Shown: positions 50,100 to 61,083, counted from the stretch's first letter. The stretch is DNA of 64,000 nucleotides from Stutzerimonas stutzeri (GCA_019056435.1 CP077641.1:2480001-2544000); one strand, 5' to 3'. The notes: generated by a model not told the origin, from the sequence alone. Translations and numbers: made by a program.

Positions 50100-50306
50100 G
50101 GCCATCCTCCTCGATGCGCCGAAGCGGCGGTTTCTGAAGTTGTAGCTCAGGCCCGTTCGCTGCGCCTCTCGTGTGGTTCGAGGCGAGCGGGTTGCGGTCG
50201 GGCAGATGCTGGACGTCGCGCAGGAGGCGACGGCATCGGCGATGGCCATGAGGTTTTTGGCTGCCGGGGGTGGCTGGCCTCGGACGAGGCTTGGGGCGGG
50301 CGCGAA

Positions 50307-50328
50307 GCCCCCGCGTGACGGCGGGGGC
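50307..50328 (-). terminator. hairpin after ppiC
   Basis: GCCCCCGC and GCGGGGGC pair around a six-base loop just after the ppiC stop. There is no T run, so the strength is uncertain. Confidence 0.5.
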
Positions 50329-50335
50329 GAGGGGC

Positions 50336-50617
50336 TCAGTCCTGGCGGCTGGTCACTTCCAGCAGGTGATAGCCGAACTGGGTCTTGACCGGGCCCTGGA
50401 CTTCGTTGAGCGGGGCGCTGAACACGACGGTGTCGAACTCGCGGACCATCTGGCCGGGGCCGAAGGAGCCCAGGTCACCGCCCTGGCGGCCAGACGGGCA
50501 GGTGGAGTTGTCCTTGGCGACCTGAGCGAAGTCGGCACCGCCTTCGATGGCGGCTTTCAGCTCGTTGCACTTCTCTTCGGTGGGTACCAGGATGTGGCGG
50601 GCAGTGGCACGGGCCAT
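50336..50617 (-). CDS. ppiC: parvulin peptidyl-prolyl isomerase
   Basis: This 93-residue cytoplasmic parvulin helps proline isomerisation in folding. It has the PpiC pattern ARHILVPTEEKCNELKAAIEGGADFAQVAKDNSTCPSG, GDLGSFGPGQMVREFDTVVFSAP and the end VKTQFGYHLLEVTSR. The length is that of free-standing E. coli PpiC. A GAGG site precedes the ATG. Confidence 0.95.
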   Translation of the reverse strand: MARATARHILVPTEEKCNELKAAIEGGADFAQVAKDNSTCPSGRQGGDLGSFGPGQMVREFDTVVFSAPLNEVQGPVKTQFGYHLLEVTSRQD

Positions 50618-50696
50618 GGGTGTACTCCTCTGTAAGAAGCCGCAAAGCCTACCGGAATCGCCCCGTCATTCAAACGCCCCGGCATCAGTGGCTGGG

Positions 50697-50924
50697 TCAG
50701 CGGCGGGCTTTCAACCAGTCGTTCTTCAGGGCGTTCCAGAACACGTGCAGGCTGTTGAACTGGGTATCGACGGCATCGATGTACGCGTCCAGCCGGTCGA
50801 TTTCTCGGTGCTGGGCTTGCTGCTCCTGGGCGTCGATGCGTTCGAGCTGCGCTTCCAGCTCGTTGAGCGACGTTCTCAGCTCACGGATGCGGTTTTCGGT
50901 CTGGATGCGACGGTCGTTGTGCAT
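50697..50924 (-). CDS. small coiled-coil protein, unknown
   Basis: This 75-residue polar protein is almost entirely helical, with heptad-like leucines (ENRIRELRTSLNELEAQLERIDAQ), then a short tail FWNALKNDWLKARR. No domain is recognised. It lies 18 bases after the Na/Pi symporter gene on the same strand, so the two are probably cotranscribed. Confidence 0.72.
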   Translation of the reverse strand: MHNDRRIQTENRIRELRTSLNELEAQLERIDAQEQQAQHREIDRLDAYIDAVDTQFNSLHVFWNALKNDWLKARR

Positions 50925-50942
50925 GCGGTTCTCCAGGCAGGG

Positions 50943-52097
50943 TCAGAGTTGGCTGCCGCCGATCAGCAGCAGCGGCAGCCCGAAGAACACGCCCCCGATA
51001 TAGGCGCCGACATAGAGCTTGCTGCGCTGGGCCAGGTTGGCCAGTGTGTTGGCGATGGCTGGCGGTACGCCGCGCAGGACCGGCGTCACGTAGATCAACA
51101 GGATGCCGAAGAGGTTGAACAGCAGGTGCACCAGCGCGATTTGCATCGCGAGTTCCGCCGTGGGGCCGGCGATCGCCGTGGCGGCCAGCAGCGCGGTCAC
51201 GCAGGTGCCGATGTTGGTGCCGAGCGTGAAGGGATAGACCTGCTTGAGCGTAAACACGCCGGTCCCGGCCAGGGGCACGATGAGCGACGTGGTCGTCGAC
51301 GACGACTGCACCAGGACGGTGATCAGCGTGCCCGACGCGATCCCCGACAGCGGGCCTCGGCCAACGCTGGCGTGCATGATGTCCTTGGCGCGGCCGACCA
51401 TCACCTTGCGCAGCAGCTTGCCGATCGCCTGCACGACGAAGAGGATCAGGCCGATCCCGATGATGATCAGTGCCACGCCGGGCCAGACCTTGCCGGGCAA
51501 CCAGCTCACGCTGGCGGCCAGCAGATCGCTGGCGGGTGCGAGCAGGGCCTTCATGAAGTTCATGCCGCCCATGTCCATGCTGGCGTCGTGAACGAGCAGC
51601 CCCGCCAAGGCTTCGGACAGTCGCTGCAATGGATGGAAGAGCAGTTCCAGCGGCAGCAGGATGGCCACGGCGGTGACGTTGAAGGCGTCATGCACCGTGG
51701 CAGCGGCGAAGGCCCGGTGGAACTCTTCGCCGCTGCGGATGTGCCCGAGGCTGACGATGGTGCTGGTCAATGAAGTGCCGATATTGGCGCCCATGATCAA
51801 GGGAATGGCGATGGGGATCGGCAGGCCGCCGGCCACCATGCCGACGATGATCGACGTCACCGTGCTGGAGCTCTGGATAAGGGCCGTTGCCGCCAGCCCG
51901 ATCATCAGCCCGACGAAGGGATTGGTGGCGAAGGCGAACAGCTGTTTGGCGTTGTCTCCGGTGGCAGCCTTGAAACCATCACCGATGGCGCCGACCGCTG
52001 CCAGCAGCAGGTAGATCAGGGTCGCCACCAGCAGCCAGGACAGCCGTCGACTCGTTGTCGAGGTGGACGAGCGAAGTGCACCGGTACCTGTTGTCAT
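50943..52097 (-). CDS. Na/Pi cotransporter family protein
   Basis: This 384-residue membrane protein has two inverted repeats with the signature QSSS (in ATALIQSSSTVTS and TVLVQSSSTTTS) and the paired MGANIGTSLTSTI and LGTNIGTCVTALL segments of the sodium-phosphate symporter (NptA / PNaS) family. It probably takes up or exports inorganic phosphate with sodium. No PhoU-like domain is fused, unlike YjbB-type members. Confidence 0.92.
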   Translation of the reverse strand: MTTGTGALRSSTSTTSRRLSWLLVATLIYLLLAAVGAIGDGFKAATGDNAKQLFAFATNPFVGLMIGLAATALIQSSSTVTSIIVGMVAGGLPIPIAIPLIMGANIGTSLTSTIVSLGHIRSGEEFHRAFAAATVHDAFNVTAVAILLPLELLFHPLQRLSEALAGLLVHDASMDMGGMNFMKALLAPASDLLAASVSWLPGKVWPGVALIIIGIGLILFVVQAIGKLLRKVMVGRAKDIMHASVGRGPLSGIASGTLITVLVQSSSTTTSLIVPLAGTGVFTLKQVYPFTLGTNIGTCVTALLAATAIAGPTAELAMQIALVHLLFNLFGILLIYVTPVLRGVPPAIANTLANLAQRSKLYVGAYIGGVFFGLPLLLIGGSQL

Positions 52098-52217
52098 CAG
52101 CCAACTCCCGTGAGCGTCTGTAGCTCGACGGTGTGGGCGGGACGTGACGCCCTGATGACCGCAACGGCGATTGCGCGACGGGCGGTTACCGTGCGGTGAT
52201 GGGCTTTGGCTGCGCCC

Positions 52218-53790
52218 TCAGGAAGGTGTGCTCCGGCTCCGTCTGGCGCTCCTCAGGCGGCGTCGCTGCTTTTGGCCAAGCGGCGACGCGGGCTGTTCCA
52301 GAAGGTAGCGTTGCAGGCGTTGTGTGTCCTCGGCTGAGAGCGCCAGGCCGAGCTTGGTCCGCCGCCAGAGGATGTCGTCGACCTCGTTCGCCCACTCCTC
52401 ACGGCGCAGGTAATCCACCTCGAGGGCAAAGAGTTGCGGACCCAGTTCCGGCCCCAGGCCGTCGACGGAGCGCACGTCGCCGAGCATCTGCCAGACGCGG
52501 CTGCCGTACAGCGTTGCCCAGCGTCTGGCCAGCGCCAGCTCCAGGCCTTGCACCTTCGCGACCAGCTCTTCGGCCAGCGCCTGCGTCGTGCTCATCCGTT
52601 CGCCACCTGGCAGCGGCGCCTTCCGCCGTCCAGCTCGCACCCATCTGCGGGAAGAACGGCTTGAGCTGGGCCATGGCCGACTCGGCCAGTTTGCGGTAGG
52701 TGGTCAATTTGCCACCGAATACCGAAAGCAAAGGCGCCTGCTTCTGCTCGGCCGCCAGCGACAGGGTGTAGTCGCGGGTGACCGCCGACGGGTTGTCCGA
52801 TTCGTCGTCGCACAGCGGACGCACCCCAGCGAAGGTATGGACGATGTCTGCCGGTTCGAGCTGCGTGCGGAAATGGGTATTGGCCACACCGAGCACATAG
52901 GCGATTTCCTCTTCGCTGATGCTCACCGTGGCCGGATCGCCGTGATATTCCCGATCGGTGGTGCCGATCATGGTGTAGCGATCCAGATAGGGGATGGCGA
53001 AGACGATGCGCCGGTCCTCGTTCTGCATGATGTAGGCCTGCTCGCCGTCGTAGAGCTTGGGCACGATCACGTGGCTCCCCTGAATCAGGCGGATGCCGTA
53101 GGGCGAGCGCTGCTGCAGATTCTCGCCAATGAACTGCGCCACCCAGGGGCCCGCGGCATTGACCAGCGCCTTGGCACGCAGCGAAAAGCGGGTACCGTCC
53201 TGGCGTTGCAATTCGACATGCCAGATGCCACCGGCGCGCTTGGCACTCAAGCACTGGGTGCGGGTGTGAATGTGCGCGCCTTTCTCGCGGGCCGCCATGG
53301 CATTGAGCACCACCAACCGGGCATCGTCGACCCAGCAGTCGGAATATTCGAAGCCGCGCGTGATGGCCGGCTTGGGCGGGCTCCGCTCGTCGAAACGCAG
53401 CCCTCGCGAGGCGGGGAGCTTTTCACGCTTGCCGAGGTGGTCGTACAGGAACAGGCCGGCACGGATCATCCAGGCCGGCCGCAGGTGCGGGCGGTGCGGA
53501 AGCACGAAGCGCATAGGGCGGACGATATGGGGCGCCTTGGCCAGCAGCACTTCGCGCTCGGCAAGCGCCTCGCGGACCAGGCGGAATTCGTAATGCTCGA
53601 GGTAGCGCAGCCCGCCGTGGATCAGCTTGCTGCTGGCTGAAGAGGTGTGGCTGGCCAGGTCGTCCCGTTCGCAAAGGAACACCGACAGGCCCCGTCCGGC
53701 CGCATCGGCTGCGATACCTACCCCATTGATGCCTCCGCCGATAACGGCGATGTCGTAGAGCTCGGCGACGGGACTGGTGGTGTCGGTCAC
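52218..53790 (-). CDS. glpD: aerobic glycerol-3-phosphate dehydrogenase (frameshifted near the C-terminus)
   Basis: GlpD oxidises glycerol-3-phosphate to dihydroxyacetone phosphate at the inner membrane and passes electrons to quinone. It has the FAD site YDIAVIGGGINGVGIAADAAGRG, SSASSKLIHGGLRYLEHYEF, ALVNAAGPWV and the C-terminal GGKLTTYRKLAESA. One extra G near 52620 breaks the frame at WTAE; APLPGGERMSTTQALAEELV follows in the next frame. I choose the GTG at 53790, which has TTGAGGAG upstream, over the ATG at 53814. A GlpR operator lies 26 bases upstream. Confidence 0.94.
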
Positions 53791-53815
53791 GGGATTCTCC
53801 TCAAGAACGAACATT

Positions 53816-53835
53816 AATTTTCGAATACGAACATC
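53816..53835 (-). promoter_or_regulatory. GlpR operator upstream of glpD
   Basis: On the minus strand GATGTTCGTATTCGAAAATT matches the GlpR consensus WATKYTCGWW-WWCGAWMATW at 19 of 20 positions. It lies directly before the glpD ribosome site. A second, weaker copy with a good left half (GATGTTCG, 53865-53872) follows. Confidence 0.75.
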
Positions 53836-53966
53836 CTAGCGCAGAAGAATTACGCTCTCAGGCTTGATGTTCGTTTTTTATATCAAAAGAAAATAATCGA
53901 ACCGATCTGATCAATCTATTGGTGCTGAAGTGGCGGGCCAGAGGCGGGTGAAACATTGGAAGGCAG

Positions 53967-54493
53967 CGGGCGAATAAATTCGCCCCTACAGATCCGCGTT
54001 GTAGGGGCGAACTTGTTCGCCCGGCGGAGGTTGGCTCAGGCTGGTCTACCGGTGAATTCCAACTTGACCTAGTGCCGGGTCAGCACGCCAGAAAGCGCTC
54101 AGGTTAACGAAGGCCGCTTGGGCGGTGATTGAAGTAGACGGGAAGGAAAACGGACGGCATGAGGAGCACACAGACTGGACGGCAGCGGGCGAATAAATTC
54201 GCCCCTACGGACCCGCGCCTGTAGGGGCGAACTTGTTCGCCCGGCGGAGGTTAGTCCGTGCGCTCAGCCGGTGACTTCCAACTTGACCTTGTGCCAAGTC
54301 AGCAACGCCAGAAAGGCCTCAGGCTAACCAAGGCCGCTTGGGCGTTGATCGGAGTGGGGACGGGAAGGGCAGAGAAAAAACGGACGGCGTGCAAAGCAAA
54401 GAGATTGGAGGACTGAGGGCGAATAAATTCGCCCCTACGGACTACGCCTGTAGGGGCGAACTTGTTCGCCCGGCGAAGGCTGGCTCAGGCCGA
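53967..54493. repeat. three tandem units of REP plus glpR 3'-end remnants
   Basis: The 679-base gap between glpD and glpR holds no gene. It holds three REP elements starting at 53968, 54187 and 54417 (219 and 230 bases apart). Each has a hairpin GGGCGAATAAATTCGCCC and a facing GGGGCGAACTTGTTCGCCC. After the first two REPs lie decayed copies of the last ~80 bases of glpR (54031-54130 and 54250-54350; for example CCGGTGACTTCCAACTTGAC against CCGGTGACTTCCAGCTTGAC in glpR). The third REP precedes the real glpR stop. Unit spacers are also similar. Confidence 0.8.
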
Positions 54494-55252
54494 TCAGCCG
54501 GTGACTTCCAGCTTGACCTTGTGCCGGGTGAGCAGCTCCAGGAAGGCTTCCGGCGGTTGGGCATCGGTGAAGAGCATGTCGATCTGCTCCAGCGAGCCCA
54601 GGCGCGTCATGGCGTTGCGGCCGAATTTGCTGGAGTCCGCGGCGAGGAACACCTGGCGCGCATTGCTGATGATGGCCTGGGAAACCCGCACTTCCTGGTA
54701 ATCGAAGTCCAGCAGGGTGCCGTCCTCGTCGATACCGCTGATGCCGATCAGGGCGTAGTCGACCTTGAACTGGCTGATGAAGTCGGCCGTCGCCTGGCCC
54801 ACCACGCCGCCGTCGCTGCGCACATTGCCGCCGGCGATGAGCACGTCGAAATCCTCTTTCGGGCTCAGAATGCTGGCGACGTGCAGGTTGTTGGTGATGA
54901 CCTTGAGGTCGCGGTGATTGAGCAGCGCATGGGCGATGGCTTCGGTGGTGGTGCCGATGTTGATGAACAGCGAGGCCTGGTCGGGGATGTGCTGCGCCAT
55001 GGCGTCGGCGATGCGGCGTTTCTCGTCGCGCATCTGGCGAGCGCGTTGGGTATAGGCGGTGTTCTGCACGCTGGAATCATGCGCGGCGCCGCCGTGGTAA
55101 CGACGCAGCAGGCCCGCTTCGCCCAACTGATTGATGTCCCGGCGGATGGTCTGGGGGGTCACCGAGAACTGTTGGGCCAGTTCTTCGATGCTGACGTAGC
55201 CGCGTTCGCGGACCAGTTCGAGAATGCTCTGCTGTCGTGGGGCCAGACTCAT
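54494..55252 (-). CDS. glpR: glycerol-3-phosphate regulon repressor, DeoR family
   Basis: This 252-residue repressor has an N-terminal DeoR helix-turn-helix ([44 protein letters not shown]) and a C-terminal sugar-phosphate sensor domain ([45 protein letters not shown]). It binds glycerol-3-phosphate and releases the glp operators. It lies between glpK and glpD on the same strand. Its 3' end is duplicated in decayed form downstream. Confidence 0.95.
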   Translation of the reverse strand: MSLAPRQQSILELVRERGYVSIEELAQQFSVTPQTIRRDINQLGEAGLLRRYHGGAAHDSSVQNTAYTQRARQMRDEKRRIADAMAQHIPDQASLFINIGTTTEAIAHALLNHRDLKVITNNLHVASILSPKEDFDVLIAGGNVRSDGGVVGQATADFISQFKVDYALIGISGIDEDGTLLDFDYQEVRVSQAIISNARQVFLAADSSKFGRNAMTRLGSLEQIDMLFTDAQPPEAFLELLTRHKVKLEVTG

Positions 55253-55312
55253 GGAGGCTTCCTTCTTATCGATATGGCAGAAGGATGCCGCAGTCTGGTC
55301 CCTGATAAAAGA

Positions 55313-55332
55313 ATTGTTCGTTTGCGAACAGT
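55313..55332 (-). promoter_or_regulatory. GlpR operator between glpK and glpR
   Basis: ATTGTTCGTTTGCGAACAGT matches the GlpR consensus at 17 of 20 positions and has a strong dyad (TGTTCG / CGAACA). It lies about 60 bases upstream of the glpR start, suggesting autoregulation. Confidence 0.6.
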
Positions 55333-55376
55333 TGCGCCGGGCACCCTTGAAGGCGTGCCCGGCGGGGCGTCGGCGC

Positions 55377-56900
<1,524 letters not shown>

Positions 56901-57779
56901 TTAGTGAGCTTTATGGGCAGTGACATCGTGTTCGGTGAAGCGCTCGGCCTCGGCCTTGGGCTCATCGGCGGCGCAAGCGGCGCCTGCCAGGGCCGGCAGA
57001 TGCCTGCAAATCAGTGTCTTGTAACCAGCGGCGCCAAGACAGGCACCGATCACCGGTGCGATCAGCGGGACGAGGAAGTAAGGGATGTCCCGTCCACCGG
57101 TGAAGGCCACCTCGCCCCAGCCGGCAAAAAAGGTCATCAGCTTCGGTCCGAAATCACGCGCCGGGTTCATGGCAAAGCCGGTCAGCGGCCCCATGGCGCC
57201 ACCGATGACAGCGATCAGCAGGCCGATCAGCAAGGGCGCCAGAGGGCCACGTGGCAGGCCGTTGCCGTCGTCGGTCAGCGCCATGATCATTCCCAGCAGG
57301 ATAGCCGTGATCACCACTTCCACCAGGAATGCCTGGCCAACCGAAAGCGATGCATGCGGATAGGTGGAGAACACCGAAGCGAGCTCGAGGCTGGCGAGGC
57401 TGCCACGCGCCATCTGGTGGGCTTGTTCGAAATCGAAAAACAGACTGCTATAGAGACCGTAAACCAACGCGGCGGCGGCGAAGGCGCCCGCCACCTGGGC
57501 GAGGATGTACGCCGGGACCTTGTGGCCTTCGAAGCTGCCGAACAGCCAAAGCGCGATGGAGACCGCGGGGTTGAGGTGGGCGCCGGATACACCGGCTGCG
57601 AGGTAGACCGCCATGCTGACGCCGATGCCCCAGATAATGCTTATTTCCCAAAGACCTAGCTCGGCGCCTCCGAGCTTCATGGCAGCGACGCAACCAGTTC
57701 CGAAGAAAATCAGTAGTGCCGTACCCAGGAATTCGGCGATGCACTGGCCCCGTAGCGTCGGGGTGGACGTAATACTCAT
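56901..57779 (-). CDS. glpF: glycerol facilitator (aquaglyceroporin)
   Basis: This 292-residue channel lets glycerol across the inner membrane. It has the two half-helix motifs GAHLNPAVSIALW and GFAMNPARDFGPKLMTF, with the Asp after NPAR that marks glycerol channels, and about six membrane helices. The start at 57779 (MSITSTPTLRGQ) has GAGAGG upstream; the longer frame is not homologous. It heads the glpFK operon, with GlpR-like operators just upstream. Confidence 0.94.
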   Translation of the reverse strand: MSITSTPTLRGQCIAEFLGTALLIFFGTGCVAAMKLGGAELGLWEISIIWGIGVSMAVYLAAGVSGAHLNPAVSIALWLFGSFEGHKVPAYILAQVAGAFAAAALVYGLYSSLFFDFEQAHQMARGSLASLELASVFSTYPHASLSVGQAFLVEVVITAILLGMIMALTDDGNGLPRGPLAPLLIGLLIAVIGGAMGPLTGFAMNPARDFGPKLMTFFAGWGEVAFTGGRDIPYFLVPLIAPVIGACLGAAGYKTLICRHLPALAGAACAADEPKAEAERFTEHDVTAHKAH

Positions 57780-57836
57780 GAGCGGACCTCTCGGTGGATC
57801 TGTTGTTGTTATGTCCGAATACTGCGAGGGTTCGGA

Positions 57837-57900
57837 AATGTTCGGAAGCGAAAACTTAAGGTCAAACGTTGGCGCTGTCAAAGCGAAAATTCGAACATTT
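57837..57900 (-). promoter_or_regulatory. GlpR operator region upstream of glpF
   Basis: AATGTTCGGAAGCGAAAACT (57837-57856) matches the GlpR consensus at 17 of 20 positions. A second site, read on the minus strand as AATGTTCGAATTTTCGCTTT (57880-57899), has a perfect left half and a degenerate right half. The pair is about 43 bases apart. Confidence 0.55.
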
Positions 57901-58393
57901 CAACGGAAAAATGACTAACGGAGTCGTCCCTGGATGGCTTCGCCAGGAAAATGGCGCGCTCAGGAGACGGCGTATGGAGCCTCGACAGGGTGGCGGGGTC
58001 CGGTTCGCCGTCGTAGAAGGCGTCGAGCACGCGACGATAAATCCCCGCCTCGGGCCCTACGGCGTCGAACAGCGTCATGCTCGAGCGCAGCTTGATGTCG
58101 TCCGGCGAGCCGAGGATCTGCCGTGCCGATCGGTCTGCGTGCTGCATGAGCGCCTCGGCACAGGCCTGGAGTCGAGGGCCGAGTAGCGCATGGCCCAGAT
58201 AGGCGACTGCCTCGTCGCGGTTCTGGATGGCGTAGCGCTGCGCCATGGCGCTATGACCCAACCCGGCGATCTGCGGGAAGATGAACCACATCCAGTGGCT
58301 GTGCTTGCGCCCGGCCTGCAATTCGGCAAGCGCCTGGTCATAGGTCGAACGTTGGGCGTCGACGAAGCGTTGCAGGTTATAAGGGTCGTTCAT
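57878..58393 (-). CDS. DUF1810 family protein
   Basis: This 171-residue protein matches DUF1810: YNLQRFVDAQRSTYDQALAELQAGRKHSHWMWFIFPQIAGLG, YAIQNRDEAVAYLGHALLGPRL, SPDDIKLRSSMTLFDAV and a C-terminal FYDGEPDPATLSRL. The family usually ends about there; here 30 more residues follow and run into the glpF operator region, so a base error near 57975 may have removed the true stop. The function is unknown, although the fold resembles calpastatin-like plant proteins in name only. Confidence 0.83.
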   Translation of the reverse strand: MNDPYNLQRFVDAQRSTYDQALAELQAGRKHSHWMWFIFPQIAGLGHSAMAQRYAIQNRDEAVAYLGHALLGPRLQACAEALMQHADRSARQILGSPDDIKLRSSMTLFDAVGPEAGIYRRVLDAFYDGEPDPATLSRLHTPSPERAIFLAKPSRDDSVSHFSVEMFEFSL

Positions 58394-58527
58394 GGGAGGG
58401 CACCCGCCTGTTTTTTTTATCAGAGCGGGGACAGGCCGGTTGATTCAGCGCGGCGCGACGTTGCCGCCGAGCGGATGCTGTTCGCTGAATGAGTCCAGCA
58501 GCCGGCACCGGGGTCTGACACGTGCCT

Positions 58528-58589
58528 GGGGCGAATGGATCCGCCCCTACGAGTTCATCTGCCGTTGTAGGGGCGAACTCGTTCGCCCG
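58528..58589. repeat. fourth REP element of the glpR class
   Basis: GGGGCGAATGGATCCGCCCC and GTAGGGGCGAACTCGTTCGC face each other around a short centre with CCCTAC / GTAGGG arms, as in the copies near glpR. It lies between DUF1810 and the helicase gene. Confidence 0.75.
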
Positions 58590-58647
58590 TCGGTTTCGTC
58601 GAACCTGCTCAGGTCGGCTCCGACGTGCAGGATCCTGCCTGGCTGCC

Positions 58648-61083
58648 TCACCGCCTCTCGTTGAAGCAGCTCTGGCATAGCCTGAATTGCTTCCCGGCGA
58701 TCGGCATCGCCCTGGCGCATTTCTGGCATTGGCGGCTACCGCCGGAGAGTTTGCGCCGGTCCGAGCTGCGCGGTTTGCGCTGCCGCGACAATTCGCGGGT
58801 GATGGCGCCGTTGAGCAGGCTGCGGTGTTCCTCGGCCTTTTCCAGCGCCGGGAAGTGCGCCGGCAGGGTGCGTGCCAGGTGCAGGTAGGTTTCGATGACG
58901 TGCAGGGAGCTTTCCAGCGAGGCCAGGTCGGCGTCGATCAGCAGCCGTGGCAGCGGGACTTCCTTGTCCTGTGCGACTTTCTTCAACCACTGCTGGGCGT
59001 GGTGGCTGGCCGGACTATCGAGGCCGCCGCGAATCGGTGTGCAGGCAAAGATCCAGCGCAGCGGCAGGTCGATGGCCGGGTCGTCGATCAGCTTGATCCA
59101 TTCGGCCAGTTCATCCGGCAGCACGGAGATGAATTCCGCGCCGTAGTTGATGTTGCGGTTGAAGGTCAGCCAGGCGCGCAGCAGGCTGGGTTCGTTCATC
59201 AGCTCGGCGATGGCCTGCAGGTGTTCGATGGACGGCCGCACCTGGAACTGGGACAGGTCCACCGGCAGGTCGGCGCTGTGGAACAGGCGCTTGATCGATT
59301 GCAGCGTCTGCGCATCGAGCGCGGTGATCACGCCGCTGTCGTGGTGGCCGAAGCGACCCGCACGGCCACCGATCTGCTTGACCTCCTGCACCTTGAGCTG
59401 GCGGCTCTGGATACCGTCGAACTTCTCGTCGGTGTAGAAGCACAGTGTATGCGCGGGCATGTTCAGGCCCATGCCGACGGCGTCGGTGGCGACCATGATG
59501 TCCGCCTCGCCTTCGCGGAAGCGGCGGGCCTGCTCGCGGCGTACTTCCGGCGACAGCGCGCCGTAGACCACCGAAACGGTCTTGCCGGTCATCTCCAGCA
59601 GTGCCTTGAGTTCCAGCACGGTCTTGCGGCTGAAGGCGACCAGCATGGAACCGGGGTCGAGCTGCTTGAGGGTGGTCGAGCGACGGGCCACATCCACCGG
59701 CGAGAGGCGCTTGGTGCGCTTGACGACCAGCTCGTCCTCGCAGAGGTCACATAGCGTTTTCAGGCTTGGCTGGATCAGCTCGGGCCCGGTCATGATCAGG
59801 TCTTCGGTATAGGCGCTGACCAGCGCATCGACCCAGGCCCAGCCGCGCTGCGAGTCGGCCATCATCTGCACTTCGTCGATGACCACCACGTCCCAGGATT
59901 CGTGCCGGAAGCGGGCGAATTCCTCGACGGTGCAGCAATAGTGCGTGGCGCCCTCGCGGATGATTTCCTCTTCGCCGGTCACCAACGAGCAGGGCACGCC
60001 CATGGACTCGATGCGCTCCTGGTTCTCCAGCGCCATCAGGCGCAGCGGTGACAGGTAGATGGCATGTTTGACCGCCGTCATCGCCTCGATGGCCTGGTGT
60101 GTCTTGCCGCTGTTGGTCGGGCCGAGCAGGGCGGTCCAGGTACGGGTAATGCGCCGAGCGGCGTACAGCTTGTGGTAGTGGACGAAGCGCGGATTGTTCT
60201 CCAGCAGCACCGCGAAGGCCATCTTCTCGCGGTGATCCTCACGGGCGAAGCGGATGGTCCGGCGCAGCTTCTTCGGCTCCATCATGAACACTTCGGTGAG
60301 GCGCTTTTCGCCGAGTAGCTGCAGGTCGAAGTCGCCGGCCTCCTCGATCATCATCTCGAACTTGGCCTGCAGGGCCTGGCGATCCTCGCGCTTGATCGCG
60401 GCAACCTCGTCCGCGCCGAGCACATGGCCCTGGCCGCCCGGGATGCGCCGCTGCATGTCCAGCGCGACCTCGCCGTGGCGCAGTTCGACGACGTAGCGCA
60501 GGTCGTGCAGCACCTCGTTGAGCGTGTCCACGGCGCGGGCGGCGAAGTCATCGAGCCGCGACAAGCGCTCGGGCAGGCGCTCCAGGCTGCGCGCTTTCTG
60601 CTCATCGCTCATGCCCGCGAACGGGCGCTCGAGAACTCGCAACCGGTCGCGGGCCAGCCCCTCGACGGCGTCGCTGACGTGCCGCTCGAATGCCGCGGCG
60701 GAGTCGCTGTCCGGGATGCGCAGCGCGAGGTCGGCCTCGAGCAGGGTCTGCACCGAGCCGCAGTCGAACATCACCTGGACTCCGAACAGATCGACCGTGC
60801 AGCTGAAGGCATTGACGTCGCGATTGAGCAGGCGGCCGAGCAGGGTGGTGGGCTCGGGTGTCGCGAGCACCGTCTCGACGGCCGGCGCTTCGAGACCAAG
60901 CCAGAACAGTCGTGCGGCGCGGCCGATCTCCGGTGGCTGGTGGCCAAGGTAGGTGCTGAACCACTGCTCCTGATGATTCTTCTTCGGCGCGAAATCCGGG
61001 TGCTGCTCGGCCGCCCAGGTCAGAAAACGCTGCAGGCGCTCGAGCCTGACGGCGTGGCGGTGCTTGGTTTCGGCCTTGCGCAT
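58648..61083 (-). CDS. Suv3-like superfamily 2 RNA helicase with C-terminal zinc ribbon
   Basis: This 811-residue protein has a long helical N-terminus of about 330 residues, then a SUV3-type helicase core: Walker A GPTNSGKTHQAIEA, DEVQMMAD as the Walker B motif, FSRKTVLELKALL, MVATDAVGMGLNMP and GGRAGRFG. A C-terminal domain follows, and the end is a likely zinc ribbon (CQKCARAM...CQSCFNERR). Eukaryotic Suv3 works in the mitochondrial degradosome. Here I infer an RNA role, but no RNase gene is adjacent. The start at 61083 (MRKAETKHRH) is the first in the conserved part. Confidence 0.87.
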   Translation of the reverse strand: MRKAETKHRHAVRLERLQRFLTWAAEQHPDFAPKKNHQEQWFSTYLGHQPPEIGRAARLFWLGLEAPAVETVLATPEPTTLLGRLLNRDVNAFSCTVDLFGVQVMFDCGSVQTLLEADLALRIPDSDSAAAFERHVSDAVEGLARDRLRVLERPFAGMSDEQKARSLERLPERLSRLDDFAARAVDTLNEVLHDLRYVVELRHGEVALDMQRRIPGGQGHVLGADEVAAIKREDRQALQAKFEMMIEEAGDFDLQLLGEKRLTEVFMMEPKKLRRTIRFAREDHREKMAFAVLLENNPRFVHYHKLYAARRITRTWTALLGPTNSGKTHQAIEAMTAVKHAIYLSPLRLMALENQERIESMGVPCSLVTGEEEIIREGATHYCCTVEEFARFRHESWDVVVIDEVQMMADSQRGWAWVDALVSAYTEDLIMTGPELIQPSLKTLCDLCEDELVVKRTKRLSPVDVARRSTTLKQLDPGSMLVAFSRKTVLELKALLEMTGKTVSVVYGALSPEVRREQARRFREGEADIMVATDAVGMGLNMPAHTLCFYTDEKFDGIQSRQLKVQEVKQIGGRAGRFGHHDSGVITALDAQTLQSIKRLFHSADLPVDLSQFQVRPSIEHLQAIAELMNEPSLLRAWLTFNRNINYGAEFISVLPDELAEWIKLIDDPAIDLPLRWIFACTPIRGGLDSPASHHAQQWLKKVAQDKEVPLPRLLIDADLASLESSLHVIETYLHLARTLPAHFPALEKAEEHRSLLNGAITRELSRQRKPRSSDRRKLSGGSRQCQKCARAMPIAGKQFRLCQSCFNERR

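Noticed and set aside
53940..54480. A CRISPR-like array, because of three regularly spaced similar palindromic units.
   Set aside because: Units are 219-230 bases apart, the spacers are themselves related and derive from glpR, and no cas gene is near. They are REP-based tandem repeats.
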